Assembly (NCBI RefSeq): GCF_016775005.1
Contig: NZ_JAEUXI010000001.1
Span: forward strand, 62,001-126,000
DNA from: Streptococcus suis
Lineage (GTDB): Bacteria > Bacillota > Bacilli > Lactobacillales > Streptococcaceae
Direction: 5' to 3'
Length of the DNA: 64,000 bases
Positions 46,801-56,302 of the stretch are shown one piece after another. The position numbers were made by a program, and so were the translations under genes. The first letter of the stretch is position 1; the number at the start of each line of letters is the position of its first letter. Under the pieces are notes generated by a model that had not been told where the DNA came from, made no database searches, and worked only from the letters and a program-made list of their open reading frames with translations.

Positions 46801-49800
46801 TCGTAAACGAGCATTGTACGTCCAACAATACCACCCGCTACTTGATTTTCACTACCCGGCAAGATAATGGTTGCATCCACCTTAGCATTGCCGACGCTGG
46901 ACATGGTTCCATTTCCCAAAATACCGCCCATCAAGCTCGCATTGCTACTTGTTGTTTCTAAAGTTCCCTTGAAGGATACATCTTTAATAGTTGTATTGGT
47001 AGCTGATTGGATCAAGCCAGAAACATTTTGAGGACCGCGAATGCTTCCTTCAACTGCCACATTAGTTACCTTAGCGTTGTTTGCATTGATGGCAAGACTT
47101 GCCAATGGATTGCTTGTGGTAGTGGTCAGGTTGATATTCTTCAGGTCAAGGTTTTCAATGGTTCCACTAAAGTTGTAGAATAATGGCGCCTTCAGATTGT
47201 TGATAGAGAAGAAATAGCCATCATTGGTTCCTGACAAGGTTCCACTAAAGTTTGTCACATAGGACGCAATATCACCAACAGGAACTTCCGAAGCATCCAA
47301 GTTGGCACCTAGTTTGAAGGTACCAGATGGGTTGGCCTTCATCGCTTCGAGCAGCGCCTTAAAGGAGGTGTAGGTATTGGCATCTGTCACCATCTTCGGA
47401 ATGTAAAATTCTCTGTTTGCAACGTATTGCGCATCCTTATCCTGCACCAGTTGGTCAAAGGCAGAGACAACTTTAAAGACTGTTTTCCCATTCAAGCTTG
47501 TCTCTTCAATACTTGAAACTGGTAGATAGACTTCCTTAAAGCGATCCGATGTTACCTTGACAAATAACTCTTCTGTTGAAGTTGGCAATTCCTCCAAGTA
47601 TGCTGTGCCAACAAAGTTTCCATCTTTACGGCGGTAAATTGTTACGGCATCAATGTCTTTGATTTCAATCTTTTTATATTCAAGATTAAACTGGCGAATA
47701 CTTTCTTGCAGGGCATTTTGCTCTTGGTTATTCAAGTTATAGTAAACTTGTGTCTTCAAGGTGTAATCAGTATAGTAGTCCAAACGAGTGAGTTCCAAGC
47801 TTCCATTTGGATCTGTAATAGCTACTTCTTGTACCAGCTCATCTCCCTTATAAAGCAGGGCAATTGCATGGCTGAAATTCTCGCTTGGATTGGTCAATTT
47901 GTAATTGGCTGTCGCTGATTTATCATCATCATTTTCAATCAAATCAGTAATTTCAACTGTCGGTGGAACTCGTTTCTTGGTCCCTACTGCAATCCGCTCA
48001 GGGACAGCTTCTTTCGTTACCGTCTCTGTAACCGTCGGATTTGGCTGGCGAACGCCCTTGATGGTGGTATAGGTTGTGGTAATATCCTTGCTACCATTAA
48101 CTCCTGATTGAAGGACCTTGGTCTCTCCCTCATAAAGATTTGGATCTTCAACGGTCTCAGTCGCGTAAGCAATTGATTCAGTGGATACTTCCGATTCTGT
48201 TCCAGTGATTGGTTTGGTACCACGAGCAATTACTTTATCAAGAGATTCTTTGGTCACCGTTTCAGTCACACTTGGATTGGCTTGGCGCACCCCATTTAAA
48301 ACCTCATAAACTGTGGTAATGGTTAGCTGCCCAATCCGGCCTTCTTGTAACACCGATTCTTCATCAGTATAGAGAGTTGGATCGTCTTGGTAAATTGTCT
48401 GATAGGCGATCTCTTTGGTTTCAACAACTGTCTCCTGGCTCAAGACATCCGCTTTCTTTGTTCCCACTCGGACAATCTGTTCTCTCGCTTCTTGGGTGAC
48501 TTGGTTGGAAATTTCTTGACTGGCCAGCAAGACACCATCTGCGTAGCTATGTTTAATCTGAATGGTTCGAAGACCATTTTGTCCAGTTTGCTCGACCTGG
48601 CGCTCACCTTCTAAGAGGCTATCATCTAAGACTTCACGAACAGTAAATGGAATCTCTTCTGTCTTGGTTTCAACTTCCTCTGTTAATGTAACAGTAGGAA
48701 GCTCTACACTTGGCGCAGTATCTGGGAGAGCAGTAATTGGCTTGGTACCAACTTTTACAATTTGAGTTTGGGGCGCCTGGGTCACAGTGCGTCCTACTTC
48801 CTCAGATGCTACCAATTGTCCATCCACATAAGTCTGTTTAATAGCAATGCTTTCCTGCCCAGCTTGTCCAACTTGAACAACCTGCCGGCTTCCTTCTAAG
48901 AGCGTGTCGTCAGCAACTTCTTGCACTTCAAAAGCAATAGCTTGGGTTTGGTAAATAGTTTCTTCCGTAATTGTGACTTTCGGTAATTCCAAACTTGGTG
49001 CTGCATCAGGAATAGCAGTCACTGGCTTAGTACCAACCAAAACGACTTGAGGGGTTGGTGCAACCTCTTCACGACCAACTTCCTCAGTTTTCACGGCTTG
49101 CCCATCCACATAGGTTACTTTGGTCCGAATTGTCAGACTTCCAGCTTGACCTGTCTGACTCACTTCTTGACTTCCTTCTGGCAATTGGTCAGAATATTGG
49201 GTCACCGTTTCAAACGGAATAGCTTCTGTATGACTAATTTCTTCTTCCGTGATGGTGGCTGCAGGCACTTCGTGGCTCGGTGCTGTCGATGGCACACTTG
49301 TTTCAACCTTTGTCCCAACCTTGACGATTTGTTTAACCGGTTCTTGACTAACAGTTCGACTTACTTCTTGAATTGCGACTACCTGACCACCAATCAAAAT
49401 TTTCTTGCTTTCAATTGTCAGCAAACCATTTTGACCTTCTTGAACAAGCTGACGATCTCCCTCTAGAAGACTATCATCTAATACTTCTTCTACCTCAAAT
49501 GGAATTACTTCTGTCGTCTCAACCATCTCTTCACTTGTTTCTAGACTTGGCAACTCGAGACTTGGTGCCTGATCCGGAACTTGTGTGATAAGTGGAGTCT
49601 CAGATGGTAAGTCTTGAACTTTTGTTTCACGTAAGTAACCGACATACTCATAACCAGGAATCGTTCCAGGTTGTGGCAAGGACTCTCCAACAGCCTTATC
49701 AACCACATGATTGTAATGCGCTAAAATCTGGCTGGTCAAGGCAGACCCAACTGGAGCCAGGAAACTAGTACCTGAGGCTGTCAACACAACCACACCAAGC

Positions 49801-50183
49801 AATGTACGTCTTCCATTTTTTCCCAATTTGAAGGCAAGAACCAAAAGACTAACTCCAACAAGAGCAAAGGCACTATTCTCTAATAAACCTGTCTTTGGTA
49901 GAACATGTGTGCTTGGGCTAGTCGCAAGCGGGCGGTAAACCAAATAGTAACCAGCATCATCTGATTGCACCAGACCTGGTAATTCGTGGATCACCAAGTC
50001 TTTTTCCTGTTCAGTCAACTCTGCTTCTGTGACATAGGTATAATCAATCTCCTGAGCAGAAACCTTGACAGAGCTAGTCACAGTAGATGCAAAAAAGAGA
50101 CTTGCAACTGCTGCTGAAACAAGTCCTACGGATAATTTCCGAAAAGCAAAGCGTTCTTGCTTTTCAAATTGAGATTTTTTCAT
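43857..50183 (-). CDS. Cell-wall-anchored M26 zinc metalloprotease (IgA1 protease/Zmp family)
   Basis: This is a 2108-residue protein. It has a YSIRK-like signal (FAFRKLSVGLVSAAVASLFF), then an unusual N-terminal LPKTG (residues 95-99) followed by two hydrophobic helices, as in streptococcal IgA1 proteases and Zmp proteins. Six G5 domains span about residues 220-740, each ending VGTK or RGTK. A GLUG-like beta-rich region follows (about 960-1200), then the protease domain. The zinc site is HEMVH (1746-1750), with a third ligand Glu1770 in GQGMEVYADGLLQ. It acts at the surface on host or bacterial proteins. Whether it cleaves IgA1 or is a ZmpB/ZmpC-type enzyme cannot be told here. It is monocistronic. 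Confidence 0.92.
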   Translation of the reverse strand: MKKSQFEKQERFAFRKLSVGLVSAAVASLFFASTVTSSVKVSAQEIDYTYVTEAELTEQEKDLVIHELPGLVQSDDAGYYLVYRPLATSPSTHVLPKTGLLENSAFALVGVSLLVLAFKLGKNGRRTLLGVVVLTASGTSFLAPVGSALTSQILAHYNHVVDKAVGESLPQPGTIPGYEYVGYLRETKVQDLPSETPLITQVPDQAPSLELPSLETSEEMVETTEVIPFEVEEVLDDSLLEGDRQLVQEGQNGLLTIESKKILIGGQVVAIQEVSRTVSQEPVKQIVKVGTKVETSVPSTAPSHEVPAATITEEEISHTEAIPFETVTQYSDQLPEGSQEVSQTGQAGSLTIRTKVTYVDGQAVKTEEVGREEVAPTPQVVLVGTKPVTAIPDAAPSLELPKVTITEETIYQTQAIAFEVQEVADDTLLEGSRQVVQVGQAGQESIAIKQTYVDGQLVASEEVGRTVTQAPQTQIVKVGTKPITALPDTAPSVELPTVTLTEEVETKTEEIPFTVREVLDDSLLEGERQVEQTGQNGLRTIQIKHSYADGVLLASQEISNQVTQEAREQIVRVGTKKADVLSQETVVETKEIAYQTIYQDDPTLYTDEESVLQEGRIGQLTITTVYEVLNGVRQANPSVTETVTKESLDKVIARGTKPITGTESEVSTESIAYATETVEDPNLYEGETKVLQSGVNGSKDITTTYTTIKGVRQPNPTVTETVTKEAVPERIAVGTKKRVPPTVEITDLIENDDDKSATANYKLTNPSENFSHAIALLYKGDELVQEVAITDPNGSLELTRLDYYTDYTLKTQVYYNLNNQEQNALQESIRQFNLEYKKIEIKDIDAVTIYRRKDGNFVGTAYLEELPTSTEELFVKVTSDRFKEVYLPVSSIEETSLNGKTVFKVVSAFDQLVQDKDAQYVANREFYIPKMVTDANTYTSFKALLEAMKANPSGTFKLGANLDASEVPVGDIASYVTNFSGTLSGTNDGYFFSINNLKAPLFYNFSGTIENLDLKNINLTTTTSNPLASLAINANNAKVTNVAVEGSIRGPQNVSGLIQSATNTTIKDVSFKGTLETTSSNASLMGGILGNGTMSSVGNAKVDATIILPGSENQVAGGIVGRTMLVYDVPGSVYNAYATGSIVTTETGGIIGGIAGSNQVTSYLAPHVGNVTNVISSMTGPTSIVGYAVNAEKKVSKAFSTTTDTLANVTTITSSEALAKLTELNLVANLDDSAPINLNDYSVDYLTLDKAQADHATAYYNMEKILPFYNKELLVYYGNKVAVDDKLNTVRLLDVVPMKDDAFVMDAYTEKTNINKIMLHYADGTVDYKAVSYKEDFKNNHVVEYTISGTDLIYTPESFLNDRSALVTDLVSNLSAITLDSEAMKTVIGYPTKLDTNTQMGTIKDFYFADSFEKVMANLESNVRKLLVASLNGQGQASETYIKEKILNNKEAFLLGLTYLNRWYDINYGTVNTKELTIFEPDFFGNDAASALDMILAIGNGGYDVLRAHNNVTTYVSAMAKQTAKASVFDLVESYRKLFLPNMTDNEWFKQTTKAYIVESKSQVAEAAAKQDAAEKHSKYALAVYDRITNPNWAYRQMLLPLLTLPQEDIFIISNLNTMAIGSYEHYVEDYSTTENRDKVRQMVDLAAQRQRDNADFWYKILDETNREKLFGSLLNNEGYMMYGPDGKKAYRNLTAEVDAIQDFYGPINKWYREHPSIKTAYADGKETYYITYDMLGDYGTTLYSHEMVHNQDGSTYLHGYGRRIGQGMEVYADGLLQNVSSLDKMILGFNAFFTEDVANRVHVADPVERFSNEADFNAYFHNQFDALYLLDYLEGMAILGKSDDLKKDWLRKIDNYYVQTNGVNTHAGNNARELTDAEVASLKTFNDLIDQSIIDYRQYFGPSGGAKTLSKEWSRNGYHSVPMFAANYSALSNPYGSPGDIMFRRMAFELIAAKGYTEGFIPYASGQLSDYAMSQGSTIYDTWNKKDTGLITDTHVLNQVFKGQYTTWEEFKKAMFAERVEKAEAGKLKPFTMQYELGVANSTKEVTVTTYAQLQALMEEAMEADTNGRIFYSTNNVNLSRVHALKVKVYQAMMTSTDDFRTSIFNP
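47975..49520 (-). repeat. Six G5-domain repeats inside the protease gene
   Basis: Units of roughly 210-285 bases encode the G5 domains. Repeated phrases include LLEGxRQ (four copies), GQNGL or GQAG, VDGQ and KVGTK. The first four are most alike; the last two (with GVRQANPSVTETVTKE and GVRQPNPTVTETVTKE) form a second subtype. G5 domains commonly bind GlcNAc-type surfaces. Copy number could vary between strains by recombination. Confidence 0.8.
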
Positions 50184-50264
50184 TTTCTTTTCATCCCCCT
50201 ATGGATATACTCCCCATTATACCGTCAGACCTGCTATTAGACAAGTCTTTTGGCTCTATTTTCA

Positions 50265-50300
50265 TGAAAAAATCCCCATTTCCAAACATTGGAAATAGGG
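50265..50300 (-). terminator. uvrB terminator
   Basis: The 50274-50284/50290-50300 stem (one mismatch) is followed by ATTTTTT on the minus strand, about 50 bases after the uvrB stop. Confidence 0.78.
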
Positions 50301-50350
50301 AAGCGTTTTTATCCAATTGAATGCCCTTTTTATGACTAAAGAACGAGACT

Positions 50351-52336
50351 TTACATATTCTTCAACTCGATAACCATATCACGAATCTGGGCTGCCAGTT
50401 CAAAGTCAAGCACTTCTGCAGCTTCTTGCATTTGTCCTTCCAGTTTCTTGATCATAGCCTTGCGTTCGTCTTTGTTGAGGGCATTGAAGTCCACCACTTC
50501 TTCCTTATCCTGAGTGACAGCCTTGGTCACGCTAATCAGGTCACGGATTTCCTTCTTAATAGTTTGTGGGATAATACCATGTTCTTCATTATAAGCCATC
50601 TGGATTTGACGGCGGCGGGCTGTTTCCTCCATAGCCTTCCGCATGGACTCAGTGACCTTGTCCGCATACATAATCACATGACCTTCAGAGTTACGAGCCG
50701 CCCGACCAATTGTCTGGATGAGCCCCCGTTCATTACGGAGGAAACCTTCCTTGTCAGCATCTAGAATAGCCACCAGACTGACTTCTGGCACGTCAATCCC
50801 CTCACGAAGCAAGTTAATCCCTATCAAGACATCAAAGACACCCAGGCGCAAATCACGGATAATCTCCGTACGCTCCAAGGTCTTGATGTCCGAGTGCATA
50901 TACTTGACCTTGACGCCCATTTCTTTCAGGTAGTCAGTCAAGTCCTCTGCCATTTTCTTAGTCAGGGTAGTGATAAAGGTCCGCTCACCTTTCTCAACAC
51001 GGGCATTGATTTCACCCAAGAGGTCATCCATTTGGCCCATAGTTGGACGGACTTCCACTTCTGGATCCAAAAGCCCTGTCGGCCGAATAATCTGCTCGAC
51101 AACGGTATCGGTCTGCTCCATTTCATAGTCACCCGGCGTTGCAGATACATAGACAATTTGGTGGACATGGCTCTCAAATTCTTCCCTGCGCAGCGGACGA
51201 TTATCCAGTGCACTTGGGAGGCGGAAACCATAATTGACCAACATCTCCTTGCGTGAGCGGTCACCATTGTACATCCCCTTAATCTGCCCCATGGTCATGT
51301 GGCTCTCGTCAATCATAATCAGGTAGTCTTCAGGGAAAAAGTCCAGCAGAGTATAAGGAGGCTCGCCCTCGCTTCGCCCATCCATGTGTCGTGAATAGTT
51401 CTCAACTCCGTTGGTGTAGCCCATTTCCCGAAGCATTTCGATATCGTAGTCGGTCCGTTGTTTCAATCGCTGAGCTTCTAAGAGTTTTCCTTCTGCTTCA
51501 AAGACCTTGAGCTGCTCTTCCAGTTCCGCCTGAATCTTAGCAATAGCCGTTTCCATGTGGTCATCGTTGGTCACGAAGTGGGTGGCAGGGAAAATCGCCA
51601 AGTGGTCCACATCGCCCAATACCTTACCTGTCAGGCTTTCAATCTCACGAATGCGGTCGATTTCATCCCCGAAAAATTCTACTCGAAAGGCGTGCTCGTC
51701 ACGAGAGGCTGGGAAAATCTCCACCACATCTCCTCGAACACGGAAACGCCCCCGCTGGAAGTCGATGTCATTGCGCTCAAACTGAATATCGACCAGAGAA
51801 TTAAGCAACTGGTCACGGGAAATCTCCTGTCCTGGTCGCAGACTGACCACGCTATCAGAATATTCCTTGGGCGATCCCAAACCGTAGATACAGGAAACGG
51901 AGGCCACGACGATGACATCGTTACGTTCTAGCAAAGCTGACGTCGCTGAGTGACGAAGTTTGTCAATCTCATCATTGACCGAACTGTCCTTCTCAATATA
52001 GGTATCGCTAGACGGTACATAGGCTTCTGGCTGGTAGTAATCATAGTAAGACACGAAGTATTCGACCGCATTTTCTGGGAAGAATTCCTTGAACTCACTG
52101 TAGAGCTGACCAGCTAGGGTCTTGTTGTGGGCGATAACCAAAGTGGGCTTATTGACACGGGCAATGACCTGACTCATAGTGTAGGTTTTACCAGTACCAG
52201 TCGCCCCCATTAGAATCTGGGCTTTTTCGCCCCCCTCGATATTATCCACCAAGGTTTCAATAGCTTGAGGCTGGTCACCTGAAGGTGAATATTTTGACAC
52301 TAGTTTAAATTGGTTTTCAGTATTTCGATTGATCAT
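50351..52336 (-). CDS. uvrB: UvrABC excision nuclease subunit B
   Basis: This 661-residue helicase-like protein has Walker [11 protein letters not shown] (about 43-52), the DNA-binding hairpin region [27 protein letters not shown], the motif VI segment QTIGRAARN, and a C-terminal UVR domain ([19 protein letters not shown]) that docks UvrC. It verifies damage handed over by UvrA. The usual length and start ([12 protein letters not shown]) fit. AAAGGA lies 11 bases before the ATG. It is transcribed divergently from glnP. Confidence 0.97.
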   Translation of the reverse strand: MINRNTENQFKLVSKYSPSGDQPQAIETLVDNIEGGEKAQILMGATGTGKTYTMSQVIARVNKPTLVIAHNKTLAGQLYSEFKEFFPENAVEYFVSYYDYYQPEAYVPSSDTYIEKDSSVNDEIDKLRHSATSALLERNDVIVVASVSCIYGLGSPKEYSDSVVSLRPGQEISRDQLLNSLVDIQFERNDIDFQRGRFRVRGDVVEIFPASRDEHAFRVEFFGDEIDRIREIESLTGKVLGDVDHLAIFPATHFVTNDDHMETAIAKIQAELEEQLKVFEAEGKLLEAQRLKQRTDYDIEMLREMGYTNGVENYSRHMDGRSEGEPPYTLLDFFPEDYLIMIDESHMTMGQIKGMYNGDRSRKEMLVNYGFRLPSALDNRPLRREEFESHVHQIVYVSATPGDYEMEQTDTVVEQIIRPTGLLDPEVEVRPTMGQMDDLLGEINARVEKGERTFITTLTKKMAEDLTDYLKEMGVKVKYMHSDIKTLERTEIIRDLRLGVFDVLIGINLLREGIDVPEVSLVAILDADKEGFLRNERGLIQTIGRAARNSEGHVIMYADKVTESMRKAMEETARRRQIQMAYNEEHGIIPQTIKKEIRDLISVTKAVTQDKEEVVDFNALNKDERKAMIKKLEGQMQEAAEVLDFELAAQIRDMVIELKNM

Positions 52337-52426
52337 ATTTGCGCCATTCCTTTTCTAACTTCTTCATTTTATCATAAACTGTGGGGAAATTCGTAACCAA
52401 AGTCAGCTCTTGTTTGTAACTAAATA

Positions 52427-52443
52427 TGTCAGAAAATCTAACA
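52427..52443 (+). promoter_or_regulatory. GlnR box upstream of glnP
   Basis: TGTCAGAAAATCTAACA fits the GlnR consensus TGTNAN7TNACA exactly and lies 19 bases upstream of the glnP -35. GlnR control of glnPQ by glutamine is known in streptococci. Confidence 0.75.
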
Positions 52444-52461
52444 TGATTAGAATTCATCCTT

Positions 52462-52490
52462 TTGCAAAAATTTTCAGAATATGGTATACT
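52462..52490 (+). promoter_or_regulatory. glnP promoter with a CodY box in the spacer
   Basis: TTGCAA (52462-52467), a 17-base spacer and TATACT (52485-52490, with TGG before it). Inside the spacer, AATTTTCAGAATATG (52469-52483) matches the CodY consensus at 13 of 15 positions, so CodY binding would block polymerase directly. Confidence 0.7.
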
Positions 52491-52523
52491 AGCACAGTTA
52501 TTTTAATAAGAAGGAGTTATGAA

Positions 52524-54728
52524 ATGAAGAAAAAATTGCTTATGCTTTTGGCAACGATTTTGCCAATGTTCTTTATTTTTACGGGCGTAAAAGCTGACGA
52601 TACGATCGATATTGTCTTCGACTCCACTTACGCTCCATTCGAGTTTAAAGACTCAGATCAAGTATACAAAGGATTAGATGTCGATATCATCAATGAAGTC
52701 GCTGAACGTTCTGGTTGGACTGTCAGCCAAACCTTCCCTGGTTTCGATGCAGCGGTGAATGCGGTACAATCAGGTTCTGCAGATGCCTTAATGGCGGGAA
52801 CAACTATTACCGAAGCCCGCAAGAAAGTCTTTACTTTCTCAGATCCTTATTTTGATACCAAGATTGTTATAGCAACAACTAAGTCAAACACAGTCTCTTC
52901 ATATGAGGATCTTAAAGGCAAAACAATCGGTGTCAAAAATGGTACAGCTGCCCAAGCCTTTCTAAATGAAAACAAAGATAAGTACGGTTACTCTGTAAAA
53001 ACCTTTGATACAGGCGACTTGATGTACAACAGCTTGTCTGCAGGTGCGGTCGATGCTGTAATGGATGACGAAGCTGTTATCCAATACGCTATCCAACAAG
53101 GGCAAGATTTGAGCATTGACATGGATGGCGAAGCAATTGGTTCGTTTGGTTTTGCGGTAAAAAAAGGTAGCCAGTATGAATACCTTGTTGAAGATTTTAA
53201 CACTGCACTTGCAGAAATGAAGGAAGATGGTACCTACGATGCTATCATGACAAAATGGTTGGGGTCTTCTACTGCTTCTGCTGAAACAACTGACTATGCT
53301 TCACGCCTTAGCTTGACAGGTAGCGCAACAGCAAAAGCGACTCCTGTGAAAGCAAGCTACACGATCGTTGCAGATTCCTCATTTGCACCATTTGAATACC
53401 AGGATGAAAACGGCGACTATGTCGGTATCGACATGGAATTGATCAAGGCCATTGCGGAACAGCAAGGTTTCACAATTACCATTCAAAACCCTGGTTTTGA
53501 TGCGGCATTGAACGCTGTTCAAGCAGGACAAGCTGATGCAGTTATTGCAGGTATGTCTATCACAGATGCTCGTAAGGAAATTTTTGATTTCTCAGATGCC
53601 TACTATTCTTCAAATATTCTCTTAGCAGTTAAGTCTGGCAGCGATATCGCTTCTTACGAAGACCTCAAAGGCCTAACTGTTGGAGCTAAAAACGGAACTG
53701 CTTCATATAGCTTCTTAGAAGAAAACAAGGCAAAATATGGTTACACCCTAAAAGCCTTCGACGAAGCTTCAAGTATGTATGACAGTTTAAACTCTGGCTC
53801 AATCGATGCCCTCATGGATGACGAAGCTGTTCTTCTCTACGCTATCCAGAAAGGTCGTGACTTTGATACGCCAATTCCAGGTGAAAAATCTGGAGAATAT
53901 GGCTTTGCCGTAAAAAAAGGAAGCAATCCTGAATTAATCGAAATGTTCAACAACGGACTTGCGTCACTTGTAGAATCAGGCAAATACGATGAAATCCTCA
54001 ACAAGTATTTCAATCAAACTGAGGAGACGCAAGTAAGTTCGTCTACTTCAACTGTCGACGAAACAACCATTTGGGGACTCTTGAAAAACAACTACGGTCA
54101 ACTCTTGTCAGGCCTTGGAATCACAGTTGGACTTGCCCTTCTATCTTTTGCTATCGCTATTGTTATCGGTATTATCTTTGGTATGTTTGCCGTTAGTCCA
54201 ATCAAGGCTCTCCGTGTGACTTCTTCAGTCTTTGTAGATGTAGTTCGTGGTATTCCACTCATGATTGTAGCTGCCTTCATCTTCTGGGGCATTCCAAACT
54301 TGATTGAATCCATCACAGGTCAACAATCACCAATCAACGACTTCGTTGCTGGTACCATTGCCCTCTCGCTCAACTCAGGTGCATATATTGCAGAAATCGT
54401 TCGTGGTGGTATCCAGGCAGTCCCTGTTGGACAGATGGAAGCATCACGTAGTTTGGGTATCTCTTACGGAACAACCATGCGTAAGATTATCTTGCCACAG
54501 GCCGGTAAGATTATGTTGCCAAACTTCATCAACCAATTTGTTATCACTCTGAAAGATACGACTATCATTTCTGCAATTGGTTTGGTGGAACTCTTCCAAG
54601 CTGGTAAAATCATTATCGCTCGTAACTACCAATCCTTCCGTATGTACGCAATTCTTGCCATCATCTACTTGGTAGTCATCACTCTCTTAACACGTTTAGC
54701 ACGTAAGCTAGAACAAGGAGGCAAATAA
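52524..54728 (+). CDS. glnP: Glutamine/amino-acid ABC transporter, two binding domains fused to permease
   Basis: This 734-residue protein has a signal peptide ([19 protein letters not shown]), a first family 3 binding domain (about 25-255, [15 protein letters not shown]) and a second (about 275-500, [14 protein letters not shown]). A permease domain runs from about 515 with the EAA-loop [20 protein letters not shown]. This is the Lactococcus-type GlnP with SBD1 and SBD2 fused to the TMD. It dimerises and imports glutamine, glutamate or asparagine with GlnQ. The ATG at 52524 follows AAGGAG; the longer frame from 52410 covers the promoter and is rejected. The final base is shared with the glnQ start. 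Confidence 0.94.
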   Translation: MKKKLLMLLATILPMFFIFTGVKADDTIDIVFDSTYAPFEFKDSDQVYKGLDVDIINEVAERSGWTVSQTFPGFDAAVNAVQSGSADALMAGTTITEARKKVFTFSDPYFDTKIVIATTKSNTVSSYEDLKGKTIGVKNGTAAQAFLNENKDKYGYSVKTFDTGDLMYNSLSAGAVDAVMDDEAVIQYAIQQGQDLSIDMDGEAIGSFGFAVKKGSQYEYLVEDFNTALAEMKEDGTYDAIMTKWLGSSTASAETTDYASRLSLTGSATAKATPVKASYTIVADSSFAPFEYQDENGDYVGIDMELIKAIAEQQGFTITIQNPGFDAALNAVQAGQADAVIAGMSITDARKEIFDFSDAYYSSNILLAVKSGSDIASYEDLKGLTVGAKNGTASYSFLEENKAKYGYTLKAFDEASSMYDSLNSGSIDALMDDEAVLLYAIQKGRDFDTPIPGEKSGEYGFAVKKGSNPELIEMFNNGLASLVESGKYDEILNKYFNQTEETQVSSSTSTVDETTIWGLLKNNYGQLLSGLGITVGLALLSFAIAIVIGIIFGMFAVSPIKALRVTSSVFVDVVRGIPLMIVAAFIFWGIPNLIESITGQQSPINDFVAGTIALSLNSGAYIAEIVRGGIQAVPVGQMEASRSLGISYGTTMRKIILPQAGKIMLPNFINQFVITLKDTTIISAIGLVELFQAGKIIIARNYQSFRMYAILAIIYLVVITLLTRLARKLEQGGK

Positions 54729-55468
54729 TGGCTCAATTAAAAATCAATGTCCATGACCTTCATAAGAGTTATGGAGACAACGAGGTCCTCAAAGGGATTT
54801 CAGCAAAATTCTACGAAGGCGATGTTGTCTGCATCATCGGTCCTTCTGGTTCTGGTAAATCAACCTTCCTACGAACCATGAACTTGTTGGAAACAATCAC
54901 AAGTGGTCAAGTGACGGTTGATGGCTTCGACCTATCCGACCCAAAAACAGATGTCGACACCTTCCGTACCAATGTCGGAATGGTATTCCAACATTTCAAC
55001 CTTTTCCCTCATATGACAGTCCTTGACAACATCACTTTTGCTCCTGTTGAGCATAAAATATTAGACAAGGCAGAAGCTGAAAAAGTCGGTATGGAATTAT
55101 TGGAAAAAGTTGGTTTGGCAGATAAACGTGACGCTATGCCAGACAGCCTTTCAGGAGGTCAGAAGCAACGTGTTGCCATCGCTCGTGCCTTGGCAATGAA
55201 TCCAGACATCATGCTCTTTGACGAACCAACTTCTGCCCTTGACCCAGAAATGGTTGGAGACGTTCTTAACGTAATGAAAGACTTAGCTGAACAAGGTATG
55301 ACCATGTTGATCGTAACACACGAGATGGGCTTCGCCCGCAAGGTTGCTAACCGTGTTATCTTTACGGATGGCGGTGAATTCCTTGAAGACGGCACGCCTG
55401 AACAAATCTTTGACAACCCACAACATCCTCGTCTCAAAGACTTCCTTGATAAGGTCTTGAACGTGTAG
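54728..55468 (+). CDS. glnQ: Glutamine ABC transporter ATP-binding protein
   Basis: This 246-residue importer ATPase has Walker [11 protein letters not shown]-loop [13 protein letters not shown], signature [15 protein letters not shown], Walker [15 protein letters not shown] and switch [11 protein letters not shown]. The length is typical of polar amino acid uptake ATPases. The start overlaps glnP by one base, and a terminator follows. It powers GlnP and could also serve orphan binding proteins, though that is speculative. Confidence 0.95.
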   Translation: MAQLKINVHDLHKSYGDNEVLKGISAKFYEGDVVCIIGPSGSGKSTFLRTMNLLETITSGQVTVDGFDLSDPKTDVDTFRTNVGMVFQHFNLFPHMTVLDNITFAPVEHKILDKAEAEKVGMELLEKVGLADKRDAMPDSLSGGQKQRVAIARALAMNPDIMLFDEPTSALDPEMVGDVLNVMKDLAEQGMTMLIVTHEMGFARKVANRVIFTDGGEFLEDGTPEQIFDNPQHPRLKDFLDKVLNV

Positions 55469-55474
55469 AAATAT

Positions 55475-55506
55475 GAAAAGCCTTTGACTAACAGTCAGGG
55501 CTTTTC
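55475..55506. terminator. Terminator between glnQ and a GNAT gene
   Basis: GAAAAGCC...GGCTTTTC with an inner TTGAC/GTCA pairing (55475-55488 with 55494-55506) forms a long stem with one bulge, usable from either side. Confidence 0.8.
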
Positions 55507-55522
55507 TGCATCTCACAAGGAT

Positions 55523-56020
55523 TTATAATTTCTTTTTATAGGACCAACCTTTCTTTTTCTTTTCAACAGCTTCAAAGCCACATTTCTCAAATAGCTTTCG
55601 TGAACCAAGATTCCAATCGTAAATTTCTTCTACAAATATTTCCTCAAACTCGACTTCCCTTGCACGCTCGATCATTCGCTGTAATACCTTAGTTCCGATT
55701 CCCTTTTTCCAATACCGCTTGTCTCCAATGGCAATGGCAATGGCAAAATCATCTCGAAACAAGGTTACATCACCGATAGGAAGAAACTGACCATCTTCAA
55801 CTATCTCGATGAAATAACATTCTCCATTCGTTGACAGGTATTCATACATGCGATGAAGCAAGTCTGCACTATAAACTTCCTCATCCCCATCAATGAGCCA
55901 GACCAATTCCAAATCTTGATGCCATATCAAAGCAAAATCATGAATTCCATCATATCTACGAAGCCGAATCTGATTGTCAATTTCTAATATTGCCGCCTGC
56001 TCTACTCCTTCAATCGCCAT
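55523..56020 (-). CDS. GNAT family N-acetyltransferase
   Basis: This 165-residue protein has the GNAT acetyl-CoA motif in IAIGDKRYWKKGIGTKVLQR and a late NLGSRKLFEKCGFEAVEK. It resembles enzymes of the RimJ/RimL or aminoglycoside-type group, but the substrate is unknown. The first residues lack a clear alternative start; the ATG at 56020 follows AAGGAG. It is transcribed alone, convergent with glnQ. Confidence 0.85.
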   Translation of the reverse strand: MAIEGVEQAAILEIDNQIRLRRYDGIHDFALIWHQDLELVWLIDGDEEVYSADLLHRMYEYLSTNGECYFIEIVEDGQFLPIGDVTLFRDDFAIAIAIGDKRYWKKGIGTKVLQRMIERAREVEFEEIFVEEIYDWNLGSRKLFEKCGFEAVEKKKKGWSYKKKL

Positions 56021-56107
56021 GAATATCTCCTTGCTAGTCCGTCTCGATAGGACAATTTTATCAGAAATTTGAATAGATGGGAATAACCATTCCTATTCAT
56101 CTAGTAA

Positions 56108-56292
56108 TGCAAACATCCAAAAAGGGAGTGGGAAAGAACTCGACTAGTCTAAAAAAGAGTTCGTCTTCCCACCCCCCGCACAGTTGATTAGGTCAGATTT
56201 GGAGTGTAAAACACGAATAAATCTGCCAATCAACCACTGCGCTGAGATGTTGACACGAACTCTGGGTAGTGGATCTGGGCTTGAGCCCAGCC
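56108..56292 (-). repeat. Composite dispersed repeat with nested hairpins (copy 2)
   Basis: The 280-base gap between the GNAT gene and lctP holds no gene. GTGGGAAAGAACTCGA near 56130 is mirrored around 56158-56172. GTTGATT (56183-56189) and CAGATTT (56194-56200) pair with AAATCTG (56219-56225) and AATCAAC (56228-56234). The segment 56231-56264 matches the copy at 42252-42285. CTGGGC/GCCCAG lies at 56275-56290. It looks like a small dispersed element, not a coding unit. Confidence 0.6.
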
Positions 56293-56302
56293 TCTTCTTG
56301 TG

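Noticed and set aside
47975..49520. Regularly spaced repeats that at first suggest a CRISPR or minisatellite
   Set aside because: They translate in frame as six G5 domains of the protease; units are over 200 bases and diverged, not CRISPR-like.
44583..49588. Several long open frames on the plus strand opposite the M26 protease gene
   Set aside because: They lack ribosome-binding sites and family motifs and mirror the codon structure of the repeat-rich minus-strand gene, so they are shadow frames.
52424..52438. A second CodY box upstream of glnP (ATATGTCAGAAAATC)
   Set aside because: It matches CodY at only 11 of 15 positions and is better explained by the perfect GlnR box overlapping it.
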